In this document: positions 35,653-43,433 of the stretch, piece after piece
Layout: each line of letters opens with the position of its first letter
Position numbering within the stretch: the stretch's first letter is position 1
Source of the DNA: Paraburkholderia translucens
GTDB taxonomy: Bacteria; Pseudomonadota; Gammaproteobacteria; Burkholderiales; Burkholderiaceae
Assembly (NCBI RefSeq): GCF_020881035.1
Contig: NZ_JAJITC010000005.1
Span: forward strand, 248,001 to 312,000
DNA: 64,000 nucleotides
Reading direction: 5' to 3'
Program-made: the position numbers and the translations under genes
The notes under the pieces: model-generated
Told to the model about the DNA's origin: nothing
Database searches by the model: none
What the model saw: the letters and a program-made list of their open reading frames with translations, nothing else

Positions 35653-36291
35653 ATGTTCAGCGTCAGCCTCAGATCGCAACTGCAAGCGTATCTGCGAAAC
35701 ATCCGCAGACCAGTCGAATTGATCGTGTCGCAGCGCGGTAATCAACGGTCGCACGAGTTGTTGACGATGTTGAACGAAATCGCGTCGTTGACAGATCTCG
35801 TGACGGTCATCGAGGAGCAGCAAGGAGACGAACGCAAGCCATCATTTTCGATCAGGCAGGCCGGAGCGAAGGCCGGTATTCAGTTTGCCGCCACTCCAAC
35901 AGGGCCAGAGTTTTCATCCCTTGTCCTCGCAATACTCCAGGTCGGAGGACATCCCGTGATAGCCGACTCTGCGACCATTGAACAGATTCGAACGCTAGAA
36001 CGTGATTACTATTTCGAGACCTACATTTCGCTCTCTTGCCGAAGCTGTGTGGACGTTGTGCAAGCGCTGAACATGATGACCGTGATTAATCCACGGATCC
36101 ACAACATTACGATCGACGGGGGAATTTTTCAGAGCGAGGTGTCGGCGCGTGACATTAGCGTTGTGCCGACGATCTACATGAATGGCGAGATATTCGGAGA
36201 GGGGCGCAGCAGCTTTGAGGAGCTCGGCGCGAAACTTCTCGACATAGAAACGAGCATGAAAGCGGCGCTTCGCGCGGCAGGAAAGCCCTAG
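35653..36291 (+). CDS. stand-alone AhpF N-terminal (tandem thioredoxin) domain
   Basis: A 212-residue protein that matches only the N-terminal domain of AhpF, the reductase for peroxiredoxin AhpC. Landmarks are LQAYLRNIRRPVELIVSQ, EFSSLVLAILQVGGHP, YFETYISLSCRSC with the redox pair C129/C132, DVVQALNMMTVINPRI, IDGGIFQ and cis-Pro172. Normal AhpF (about 520 residues) continues into an FAD/NAD(P)H thioredoxin-reductase domain; here the product ends at 212. GGGAGCGAG precedes the ATG. It could accept electrons from a separate reductase or act as a disulfide carrier. Confidence 0.85.
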   Translation: MFSVSLRSQLQAYLRNIRRPVELIVSQRGNQRSHELLTMLNEIASLTDLVTVIEEQQGDERKPSFSIRQAGAKAGIQFAATPTGPEFSSLVLAILQVGGHPVIADSATIEQIRTLERDYYFETYISLSCRSCVDVVQALNMMTVINPRIHNITIDGGIFQSEVSARDISVVPTIYMNGEIFGEGRSSFEELGAKLLDIETSMKAALRAAGKP

Positions 36292-36310
36292 GACTGCCCT
36301 GAACCTTATC

Positions 36311-36344
36311 CCGGTGGGGAGTAGACCGGGAAACTCGCCACCGG
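36311..36344 (+). promoter_or_regulatory. hairpin between AhpF-domain gene and small genes
   Basis: The arms 36311-36322 and 36333-36344 pair at 11 of 12 positions (CCGGTGGGGAGT against ACTCGCCACCGG) with a 10-base loop. No T-run follows. It may be an attenuator or an mRNA processing/stability element that sets a different level for the three downstream genes. Confidence 0.55.
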
Positions 36345-36437
36345 CGGCGGGATTGTCTGAAACGCTGAGAGTCCACAACGGCTCGATCTCAGCCATCTTT
36401 GCATATCCGCAAGCCGAGCATTGGAGGTCCTGACACC

Positions 36438-36704
36438 ATGGCTCAACATCGTTCAGTAGGCGGCCTTTTCACTTTGGAGCCAGAGCAAACGGTCACCTGG
36501 ACCACGACAATCGGCAGCGGGCTCGACGGAGGCGTCGTTGTTCAAGCTCCCAACATCATCGACGACGTGATCGGCAGCGACGTGCTTGTGACCGTCAATC
36601 AGGGTGTGATTGCGACGAATAACGGTCTGAACTATACGATTACCATCACCAATCCCGGTCCAAATCCGGTTCCCCATAATCTGAATGTCCAGGACTGGTT
36701 CTGA
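36438..36704 (+). CDS. small beta-rich protein, unknown
   Basis: An 88-residue protein with GGAGGT nine bases before its ATG. It is rich in Val, Thr, Gly and Asn and reads as alternating strands, ending YTITITNPGPNPVPHNLNVQ, which resembles the strand pattern of DUF11/Ig-like repeats. It has no signal peptide or cysteine. I do not recognise the family. It ends two bases before the next gene. Confidence 0.6.
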   Translation: MAQHRSVGGLFTLEPEQTVTWTTTIGSGLDGGVVVQAPNIIDDVIGSDVLVTVNQGVIATNNGLNYTITITNPGPNPVPHNLNVQDWF

Positions 36705-36706
36705 AA

Positions 36707-36937
36707 ATGTCGAAAATCACGATCATCAGCCAGGACGGCAGATTGGTAGGAACATGGATACCGCCGCAGAGCCCACTACCTGGGGCGGCGGTTTCAGTCC
36801 CCGTAGCGGGACCCAATCAGACGCTTCACGAACTCGACATAGAGGATCCGGAATCCTTCGTGCGCCGGAAAGCTCTCCCTGAGTTGCATGAGTTAGTCAG
36901 ACAGCGTTTGGGGCTCAAAGAGATCGGCTTGCTATGA
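36707..36937 (+). CDS. small protein, unknown
   Basis: A 76-residue soluble protein: strand-rich N-terminus (SKITIISQDGRLVGTWIPP), then a proline-rich linker and a helical C-terminus (ALPELHELVRQRLGLKEIG). Similar small proteins occur in Burkholderia next to other unknown genes; no function is assigned. It starts two bases after the previous gene and overlaps the following lipoprotein gene by four bases (ATGA). Confidence 0.6.
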   Translation: MSKITIISQDGRLVGTWIPPQSPLPGAAVSVPVAGPNQTLHELDIEDPESFVRRKALPELHELVRQRLGLKEIGLL

Positions 36938-37245
36938 GAAATCGGCCTGGAACGCGGTCACTACTTCCCGCTCTGGTTATATTGTTGGGCGGCTGTGTCG
37001 CGGCCGGCATGCCGTACGCCGGGCCTCACCTCACCCCGACGGAGTGCCGCGACCTGGCTGCGCTCAAGACAAACGGGCCGACCACGATGGCGGAGCACCA
37101 AAGCGAACTCGCTGCTTTGAGGAAAGCGGGCTACGACCCGTCACCGTGGTTTGACGATCCGTATTACCCGGATGATCTACAAGCGGCACAGCGCCTCGTC
37201 GACTATTGGTTCCAAACGGAGTGCCCTCACCTTCAACCCGGCTAG
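36934..37245 (+). CDS. DUF4148-like lipoprotein
   Basis: A 103-residue lipoprotein: signal peptide ending LLGGC (Cys21-22 region), then LTPTECRDLAALKTNG and ELAALRKAGYDPSPWFDDP, followed by YYPDDLQAAQRLV. The GYDP...DPYYPDDLQAA pattern is that of DUF4148 proteins, small secreted Burkholderiales proteins of unknown role. Two further cysteines may pair. Last gene of the AhpF-domain cluster and convergent with the AraC gene. Confidence 0.7.
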   Translation: MRNRPGTRSLLPALVILLGGCVAAGMPYAGPHLTPTECRDLAALKTNGPTTMAEHQSELAALRKAGYDPSPWFDDPYYPDDLQAAQRLVDYWFQTECPHLQPG

Positions 37246-37255
37246 GTGTGCATAT

Positions 37256-38161
37256 TCAGCTTCGGATGCTGCGCTTCCATGCGGCGGGACTGACTCCCAC
37301 GAAAGATTTGAACACGCGGGCGAAATGGCTTTGGTCCGCAAACCCGCAACTGGCTGCGACTTCGGCGAGGGACGCCTCGGTGCGGCGGAGAAGGGCTTTC
37401 GAGCGTTCAATGCGATGGCGCAACATCCAGCGATGCGGCGGGTCCCCGGTGCTTGCCTTGAATGCGCGAACAAAATAGCTGACGGACAGTCCGCTCTCGG
37501 TGGCAAGCGCTTTCAACGATACGTCGGCGTCGATCTGCGATGACATGGCTTCCCTGGCACGCCGCAGTTGCCATGGAGCAAGCATCCCCGGCCGCCCTTT
37601 TCGCATGTGCATACCGCCAAACCGCTGCGCGAAATAGGTGTACGCACCCAGCATGACGTGTTCGGCGTACATCGAACTCACTTCGTGTGGCCGCTCCAGC
37701 GCAGGGAGAAGTGAATTTGCAAGGTGCCATATCGTCTCGTCCAGCACCCCGCCTGGCTGGCAATAGAGATGATCGACACGCGCCACGCCAGATTCATCGG
37801 CTATCTCGTTCAGCGCGGTTTGCGGGACCGTGAACATCAGCTTGTCGAACGGGCTGATCAAGTTCGCGCACGGCAGTTCAAGGTGATTAACCACGCTGGT
37901 GGTTCGCGCCAGATAGGCGCCCCGGTGGATGCACCTGCCATCAAGGAAAAGCTCTCTTTGCTTCTGCTCGCGCAATTGAAGCATCACCGAAAACACGGCA
38001 TCACATTGGGGCGGCGTCACAAGTCCATGCCCGGGCGTATCCCGGCGCAAGCGCGACACCAGCAGGCGTGACGTTTTCGGGCCCTTGGTGGTCAGTTGCG
38101 ACACCGAGTCCGCCTTGAATAGCTCGACGAAGTTCCGGCCGTAGCTGAGGTCTGACTGCAT
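37256..38161 (-). CDS. AraC-family regulator
   Basis: A 301-residue regulator with an AraC C-terminal domain of two helix-turn-helix units: VSLKALATESGLSVSYFVRA (first) and ASLAEVAASCGFADQSHFAR then FKSFVGVSPAAWK (second). The N-terminal 190 residues are the sensor/dimer domain with no cupin signature I can place. Divergent from the exported hydrolase and SDR genes, which it probably controls. Confidence 0.92.
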   Translation of the reverse strand: MQSDLSYGRNFVELFKADSVSQLTTKGPKTSRLLVSRLRRDTPGHGLVTPPQCDAVFSVMLQLREQKQRELFLDGRCIHRGAYLARTTSVVNHLELPCANLISPFDKLMFTVPQTALNEIADESGVARVDHLYCQPGGVLDETIWHLANSLLPALERPHEVSSMYAEHVMLGAYTYFAQRFGGMHMRKGRPGMLAPWQLRRAREAMSSQIDADVSLKALATESGLSVSYFVRAFKASTGDPPHRWMLRHRIERSKALLRRTEASLAEVAASCGFADQSHFARVFKSFVGVSPAAWKRSIRS

Positions 38162-38410
38162 GCCTTGCTCCTCATCGAGAAGTCCCCAATCTGGCCTGAC
38201 GAATCCTGCAGCCAGGCGAACAAGTCGCCATCACCTGGCACTAAATCGACGATTTCGGCCATGATATTTTCGCGTGCCCGATTCTGGCACACGGAACGCG
38301 GCGGGAAAAGGCTAAAACGCACATATTTGCCAAAAAACGCGCATATCGATCAAGACTCCGATGCGTTGCCGATGCTCTCATGCAATCACTCGACAAAACG
38401 GACGATCACG

Positions 38411-39340
38411 ATGAAACAGACACTAGTGCTTCTTGTCGTATTGATGGGACTCAGCACGGCGACATTTGCGGACCAGACGACCTTTCCGGGCGGATTTCGC
38501 ACTGAGGAGATCGCGTCGAACGGCACGACCATTCACGTTCGTGTGGGCGGCAGTGGTCCGGCGGTCGTGTTGTTGCACGGCTACGCCGACACGGGTGACA
38601 TGTGGGCGCCACTGGCGGCGGAATTGATGCGGGACCACACCGTCATCGCTCCAGACTTGCGGGGCATGGGATTGTCCGCGGTCGCTGCGGAGGGCTTCAC
38701 CAAGAAGAACGAAGCCGAAGACGTGGCGGGCGTGATGGATGCACTCAAGCTGCAACAGGCGGTGGTTGTCGGTCACGACATCGGCAATATGGTTGCTTTT
38801 GCATTCGCTGAAGCGCACCCGGACCGTACCAGCCGCCTCATCATGATGGATGCACCGGTTCCCGGCGTGGGCCCGTGGGACGACATCCTCAAGAGCCCGC
38901 TGCTTTGGCACTTCCGCTTCGGCGGCCCCGATATGGAGCGGCTGGTTGCGGGACGCGAGCGTATTTACCTCGACCGGTTCTGGAATGACTTCGCCGCCGA
39001 TCCGGCGCATTTTCCAGAAGCGTCGCGGCGCCACTATGCGTCTCTCTACGCCCAGCCAGGTCGCATGCACGCGGGCTTTCTGCAATTCGCCGCATTTGAC
39101 CAGGATGTGACGGACAACCGGCTATCGGTCTCGCGCGGACGTCTGCAAATGCCGGTGCTGGCCATAGGCGGCGGCCACTCCCTCGGCGCGACCATGGCTT
39201 ACATCATGCGCTTCGCCGCCGACGACGTGCATCAAGTGGTGATAGCCGATTCCGGGCACTGGCTCATGGAAGAACAGCCGGAGCAAACCGTCGCCGCCAT
39301 TCGCAGTTTCATAGGCCGACCATCGCCGCAGTGCCAGTGA
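38411..39340 (+). CDS. exported epoxide hydrolase/dehalogenase-like hydrolase
   Basis: A 309-residue alpha/beta hydrolase with a signal peptide (MKQTLVLLVVLMGLSTATFA). The nucleophile is an aspartate, in VVVGHDIGNMVAFAF (near residue 124), as in epoxide hydrolases and haloalkane/fluoroacetate dehalogenases; the oxyanion segment is LLHGYADTGDMW and the histidine lies in ADSGHWLMEEQPE. The frame is open 82 codons upstream but those overlap the AraC promoter and are unconserved. An SDR gene follows 97 bp later. Confidence 0.87.
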   Translation: MKQTLVLLVVLMGLSTATFADQTTFPGGFRTEEIASNGTTIHVRVGGSGPAVVLLHGYADTGDMWAPLAAELMRDHTVIAPDLRGMGLSAVAAEGFTKKNEAEDVAGVMDALKLQQAVVVGHDIGNMVAFAFAEAHPDRTSRLIMMDAPVPGVGPWDDILKSPLLWHFRFGGPDMERLVAGRERIYLDRFWNDFAADPAHFPEASRRHYASLYAQPGRMHAGFLQFAAFDQDVTDNRLSVSRGRLQMPVLAIGGGHSLGATMAYIMRFAADDVHQVVIADSGHWLMEEQPEQTVAAIRSFIGRPSPQCQ

Positions 39341-39437
39341 CTGCCCGATTACGCGTACATTAAGCCGTTGGCGGCATCCAGTTGTTCGAGACCGGATCTC
39401 GTCATGTCTACTTCGTCCAAGGAAAAGGAAACCACGC

Positions 39438-40229
39438 ATGGACCTGAAACTGAAAGGCAAACTCGCGCTGGTCAGCGGAAGCACGGCCGGCATCGGCCTC
39501 GCTATCGCCAGCACGTTGGCGCAGGAGGGCGCTCGCGTGATCGTCAACGGCCGCTCCCAGTCATCTGTGGATGACGTAGTCATGCAGCTGAAAGCGGATA
39601 CCGGCGGCGATGTCTATGGCTTTGCGGGCGATCTGAGCACGGCCGCCACAGCCGAAGCGCTCGTGCGACGCTATCCGGGCGTCGAAATTCTGGTCAACAA
39701 CCTCGGCATCTTCGAGCCCAAGCCGTTCGAGGAGATCCCCGACGCGGACTGGCTGCGTTTCTTCGACGTCAACGTACTGAGCGGAGTGCGCCTTGCTCGC
39801 CTGTATCTCCCTGCGATGCGGCAGGCCAACTGGGGGCGCATTATTTTCATTTCGAGCGAAAGCGCGGTGCAGATTCCAGCCGAAATGATCCACTATGGGA
39901 CGACGAAAACCGCGCAGCTCGCGGTCTCGCGCGGGCTAGCCGAAGCCGTTGCCGGCACGGGTATCACAGTTAATAGCGTCCTGCCGGGGCCGACGAAATC
40001 GCGAGGAGTTGGCGACTTCGTAGAGACCCTCGCCAAGGCCGACGGCAAATCGTTCGAGGCGTTCGAAAAGGAATTCTTCGAGAAAGTGCGTCCCACGTCG
40101 CTCAACAAGCGATTTGCTTCGCCACAGGAAATTGCATCCCTCGTGGCCTATGTCGCCAGTCCGCTTTCGTCGGCCACGACGGGAGCTGCGTTGCGAGCCG
40201 ATGGAGGCGTTGTAAAGAGCGCCTTCTAG
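39438..40229 (+). CDS. SDR-family oxidoreductase
   Basis: A 263-residue short-chain dehydrogenase with all catalytic residues: cofactor loop GSTAGIG (14-20), NNLG (87-90), S140, Y153 and K157 (YGTTK). Shares the MDLKLKGK start with the altered SDR at 9445. It follows the exported hydrolase and likely acts on the alcohol formed by it; the pair is under the divergent AraC regulator. NADP versus NAD preference cannot be told with confidence. Confidence 0.92.
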   Translation: MDLKLKGKLALVSGSTAGIGLAIASTLAQEGARVIVNGRSQSSVDDVVMQLKADTGGDVYGFAGDLSTAATAEALVRRYPGVEILVNNLGIFEPKPFEEIPDADWLRFFDVNVLSGVRLARLYLPAMRQANWGRIIFISSESAVQIPAEMIHYGTTKTAQLAVSRGLAEAVAGTGITVNSVLPGPTKSRGVGDFVETLAKADGKSFEAFEKEFFEKVRPTSLNKRFASPQEIASLVAYVASPLSSATTGAALRADGGVVKSAF

Positions 40230-40314
40230 CCGCCGGCGGGCATTCTCCGATTGGCCCTGACGGCCGAAGGTTCGAGCAATCGGAAAGCCGATTGCTCGAA
40301 CGCCTGTTCCCCCC

Positions 40315-41061
40315 TCAATGCATATGCATGCCCCCGTTGATCGCAATGTCGGCACCGGTGATAAAAGCCGCCTCCTCCGAGCATAGAAAAGCGATCAACG
40401 CCGCCACCTCATCCGGTCGCCCCAGCCGCCCGACCGGAATCTGCGGGAGGATCTTCTTGTCGAGAATCTCGCGTGGCACCGCTTCGACCATCGCGGTCGC
40501 CAGATATCCGGGCGATACCGTATTCACCGTGACGCCGTGCTTCGCGGTTTCGAGCGCGAGTGCCTTCGTGAAGCCATGCACGCCCGCCTTGGCCGCCGAA
40601 TAATTGGTTTGCCCGTAGGCGCCGCGCGAACCGTTGACCGATCCCACGTTGACGATGCGGCCGTGACGCCGCTCGAGCATGCCGGGCAACAGCGGCTTGG
40701 TCATGTTGAACAGACCGTCGAGATCGGTGCGCAACACGGCGTCCCAGTGTTCCTTGGTCATCTTCGCGAAGCTCGTGTCATGCGTGATGCCCGCGTTGTT
40801 GATCAGCACGTCGACCGCGCCCAGCTCGCCGAAAACGCCTTGCGCGCAGCGCGCGCATGAATCCAGGTCGCTGATGTCGGCTTCATATGCGTGAAACTCG
40901 CGACCCGCGTCGCGCTCGGCCTGCAGCCATGCCGATACGTGATCGTTGTGCGTCGAGTGCAACACCGCGACCGTCATCCCCCCGTCATGCAGCGCCCGGC
41001 TGATCGCCGTGCCCAAGCCACCCATCCCGCCTGTGACCAATGCCACGCGATTCGTTCCCAT
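40315..41061 (-). CDS. phaB: acetoacetyl-CoA reductase
   Basis: A 248-residue NADPH-dependent SDR that makes (R)-3-hydroxybutyryl-CoA for PHB synthesis. Cofactor loop VTGGMGGLGTAIS, NNAGITHD, VNVGSVNGSRGAYGQTNYSAAKAG with the Ser/Tyr/Lys triad, and the family end FITGADIAINGGMHMH identify PhaB. It lies downstream of the FNR-box-associated small gene at 41126, consistent with PHB synthesis as an electron sink at low oxygen. The phaC synthase and phaA thiolase are not in the window. Confidence 0.93.
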   Translation of the reverse strand: MGTNRVALVTGGMGGLGTAISRALHDGGMTVAVLHSTHNDHVSAWLQAERDAGREFHAYEADISDLDSCARCAQGVFGELGAVDVLINNAGITHDTSFAKMTKEHWDAVLRTDLDGLFNMTKPLLPGMLERRHGRIVNVGSVNGSRGAYGQTNYSAAKAGVHGFTKALALETAKHGVTVNTVSPGYLATAMVEAVPREILDKKILPQIPVGRLGRPDEVAALIAFLCSEEAAFITGADIAINGGMHMH

Positions 41062-41125
41062 GTGAACTCCTCCTTGCCGTGTCCTTGATTGACGGTGCGC
41101 GCCCCGGCTTTGCCGATTCGCGCCG

Positions 41126-41473
41126 CTAAACGACGCCCGCGAACGGCAGCGCGTTCTGCGAGCTCCACCACCACGCGTTCAGGCCGCCCGCCAGCGGCGC
41201 GCCGCCTGGCGCGTTGGCGTACGCCGCCTGCCACCACGCGTACCAGGCGGCGAAGCTCCGGTTGGCTTCGTCGAACCAATCCGCCTCGCGTTGTGCGGCG
41301 AAGGCGATCGACTTGCTCCAGTCGGCGAAGCTGCGCTCCGCGTACTCGCGAGCCGCGCTCTGCACGGTTTGATATGCCACCGCGCAATCGAGCCAGCCTC
41401 GAGGCATCCCGGATGTCATCGCGGCCCACGCTGACGCGGAGCGCCCGCGCGGCGCCTCGGATTCAGGAACCAT
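41126..41473 (-). CDS. Trp/Ala-rich small protein, phasin-like in context
   Basis: A 115-residue amphipathic protein, rich in Ala, Trp and Tyr (SFAAWYAWWQAAYANAPGG, GLNAWWWSSQNALPFAG) with a helical middle. Position just before phaB suggests a granule-associated or PHB-related role, but there is no clear phasin motif. The ATG at 41473 is used; an FNR box at 41569-41582 lies 96 bp upstream. Confidence 0.6.
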   Translation of the reverse strand: MVPESEAPRGRSASAWAAMTSGMPRGWLDCAVAYQTVQSAAREYAERSFADWSKSIAFAAQREADWFDEANRSFAAWYAWWQAAYANAPGGAPLAGGLNAWWWSSQNALPFAGVV

Positions 41474-41651
41474 GATCGCTGCCCTCCAGAGCACAGCATA
41501 GAACCGCCAGATGCGGTTTCAAAGCGTCGACCGCACCTGCCACATATTGAGCGCGCGACGGCCCCCGCTTGATCTGCGTCAACAGCCACGCCTGCCGGGC
41601 CCATAGACTCCAACTGACGACGGGCTCGCGCCCGTTCCCAAGTTCTGTCAC
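41463..41651 (-). CDS. doubtful 62-residue overlapping frame
   Basis: A GTG-started frame (VTELGNGREPVVSWSLWARQ and so on) ends 11 bp inside the next gene. Composition is protein-like, but an FNR box and the promoter of the divergent universal stress protein lie inside it. It may be a real small coupled gene or an accident of the intergenic sequence. Confidence 0.25.
   Translation of the reverse strand: MTELGNGREPVVSWSLWARQAWLLTQIKRGPSRAQYVAGAVDALKPHLAVLCCALEGSDHGS
41569..41582. promoter_or_regulatory. FNR box TTGATCTGCGTCAA
   Basis: One mismatch from TTGAT-N4-ATCAA. For the plus-strand stress protein gene, a TAGACT hexamer (41604-41609) falls about 30 bp downstream of the box centre, the arrangement of a class II FNR promoter. 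It could also serve the minus-strand gene at 41473. Confidence 0.65.
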
Positions 41652-41662
41652 GGAGCCCCGCG

Positions 41663-42502
41663 ATGAGCTATAAAAGCATTCTCGTTCACCTCGATACGAG
41701 CGTTCGCGCCCATCCGCGGCTCGAGATCGCCTTGCAACTCGCGCACCGTTTTCATGCGACGCTGACCGGCCTGTTTTCGACCTATGTGCCGCCACGGCGC
41801 GGGTTCTTCGTGATGGCCGGCACCGCCGACTACTACGCGGAGCACGAACGCCTGCGGCTCGAGCGTGCCGGCGCGCTCGAGCGGCTGTTTCGCGCGGAGC
41901 TCGCGCGCGCGAACGTCGAAGGTCAGTGGATCGTCGCGCAAGGCTACGCGAACGACGCCGTGCCGCCGTACGCGCGTCTCGCCGATCTGATCGTGCTCGG
42001 GCAGACGGACCCGGTCGATCCCGAGGCCTTCGTCGCCGAACAGTTCGTCGAGCACGTCGTGCTGTCGGCCGGACGGCCGGTGTTGCTGGTGCCGTCGGCA
42101 GGCACCTTCGGGGCGCCGGGACGGCACGTGCTGATCGCGTGGGACGGCAGCCGCGAAGCCACGCGCGCGGTTCACGACGCGCTGCCGTTCCTCGCGCATG
42201 CCGCGAAAGTGTCGCTGCTGACGGTCCATTCGCCGAGCGATCAACCGCCGCGCGACCGGATTCCCGGCGCCGACATCGCGCTGACCATCGCGCGTCACGG
42301 CGTGAAGATCGACGTGCACGATTTCACCGTCGAAGCCGACACCCCAGTCGGCGATGCGTTGCTGTCGCAGGCGGACGACCGCGGCTGCGACTTGATCGTC
42401 ATGGGTGCGTACGCGCACTCGCGTCTGCATGAAGTCGTGCTGGGCGGCGCGACGCGCACGATACTCGAGTCGATGACCGTGCCGGTGCTGATGTCGCACT
42501 GA
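41663..42502 (+). CDS. tandem-domain universal stress protein
   Basis: A 279-residue protein of two Usp folds. Domain 1 (1-140: SYKSILVHLDTSVRAHPRLE, LADLIVLGQTDP) has lost the nucleotide loop; domain 2 (150-279: HVLIAWDGSREATRAVHDAL, LIVMGAYAHSRLHEVVLGGA) retains an altered one. UspE-like tandem proteins bind ligands or partners during starvation and hypoxia. Promoter has an FNR box 87 bp upstream. Confidence 0.9.
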   Translation: MSYKSILVHLDTSVRAHPRLEIALQLAHRFHATLTGLFSTYVPPRRGFFVMAGTADYYAEHERLRLERAGALERLFRAELARANVEGQWIVAQGYANDAVPPYARLADLIVLGQTDPVDPEAFVAEQFVEHVVLSAGRPVLLVPSAGTFGAPGRHVLIAWDGSREATRAVHDALPFLAHAAKVSLLTVHSPSDQPPRDRIPGADIALTIARHGVKIDVHDFTVEADTPVGDALLSQADDRGCDLIVMGAYAHSRLHEVVLGGATRTILESMTVPVLMSH

Positions 42503-42530
42503 AGTTCGCGCTTAAGGAATCCGCGGCGTT

Positions 42531-42992
42531 TCAGGGCTGCGGCTGCGCGGCGGAATCGTGCCGCACGATCAGCACGGGCTTGTCGGTCGCGCGCACGAGC
42601 GATTCCGCGACGCTGCCGAGCAGAAAGCGCTGCACGCCGTGTCGGCCGTGCGTGCCCATCACGATCAGATCCGCGTCGATCTCGTCGGCGACCCGCACGA
42701 GCACGGCCGACACGCTTTCGGCGTAGGCATCGATCACGCGCACGCTGCCGGGCACCTGCGCTTCGCGCATCTGCTCGCGCGGCGAATCGAGCGCGCGGCT
42801 GGCGAAGTCTTGCGCCGCGGTCGCCGGTTCCGGCACGAAAACCGCATCGGCGGTGTCCGACCACTTGCCGTGCCCAACCACGCAACAGGCTTCGAGGGTG
42901 GCGCCCGTCAGCTTCGCGAGCTGCAGCGCTTCGGCAAAGGCGCGCTGCGCGCTGGGACTGTCGTCGAGCGCAACCAGGATTCGTTGATACAT
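42531..42992 (-). CDS. universal stress protein (UspA type)
   Basis: A 153-residue UspA-fold protein with an intact ATP loop: DADLIVMGTHGRHGVQRFLL then GSVAESLVR. Start at 42992 (MYQRILVALDDSPSAQRA); the frame is open further 5' through the FNR-box region and this extension is rejected. An FNR box TTGACACAGGTCAA lies 97 bp upstream. Closely similar in layout to the protein at 44252. Confidence 0.93.
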   Translation of the reverse strand: MYQRILVALDDSPSAQRAFAEALQLAKLTGATLEACCVVGHGKWSDTADAVFVPEPATAAQDFASRALDSPREQMREAQVPGSVRVIDAYAESVSAVLVRVADEIDADLIVMGTHGRHGVQRFLLGSVAESLVRATDKPVLIVRHDSAAQPQP

Positions 42993-43082
42993 GTTGGACT
43001 CCCTCTGAAAGCGCTGGCATGACCCGAAGTGGTGTCCTCGCGCGTCTTGAACGACAGTGTGTGGCGCGCGCCCGCGCGCGGC

Positions 43083-43096
43083 TTGACACAGGTCAA
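43083..43096. promoter_or_regulatory. FNR-like box TTGACACAGGTCAA
   Basis: A perfect palindrome TTGAC-N4-GTCAA in front of the minus-strand universal stress protein gene. A CACACT hexamer (rc of 43056-43061) sits at the spacing of a -10 for an FNR class II promoter. Confidence 0.55.
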
Positions 43097-43206
43097 CGGG
43101 CCGCCACTCGTCTGATCTCTCCGCATCGGCCCCCTCACTAAGAATATTCCTACAACGACTACCTGAACTCCTGGTGCGACTTAAAGCCCCGCCGATACAT
43201 TGTTGA

Positions 43207-43228
43207 GACCAGTTGGCCAATACTGGTC
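43207..43228. promoter_or_regulatory. inverted repeat GACCAGT-N8-ACTGGTC
   Basis: A 7-bp perfect inverted repeat with 8-bp spacer directly in front of the receiver remnant and the FNR-type regulator gene, a plausible operator for a dimeric protein. Which regulator binds is unknown. Confidence 0.5.
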
Positions 43229-43231
43229 GAC

Positions 43232-43417
43232 ATGGACACCGCCATGTCAGCCACCGTCTCCACAGTTTTCCTCGTCGACGACGCGATTGACGTCCGGCAC
43301 CGGCTCGCGAGCGAAGCGGCAGGCACCGGATTCGTCTTCGACGAGACCACGAAGTTCATCCTCGCCATCCATGCCATCGAAGCGATTGCGTGCATCCCTC
43401 GTGCGCAATCGGCCTGA
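43232..43417 (+). pseudogene. shrunken response-regulator receiver
   Basis: A 61-codon frame beginning STVFLVDDAIDVRHRLA, the first strand and helix of a receiver with its acidic pair, then EAAGTG and ILAIHAIEAI, which look like strand 2 and helix 2. The phospho-acceptor strand, the rest of the receiver and any output domain are missing. It probably comes from a response regulator gene of the stress island that suffered internal deletion. It ends 16 bp before the FNR-type gene. Confidence 0.5.
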
Positions 43418-43433
43418 CCGTCAGGAGCCGATC

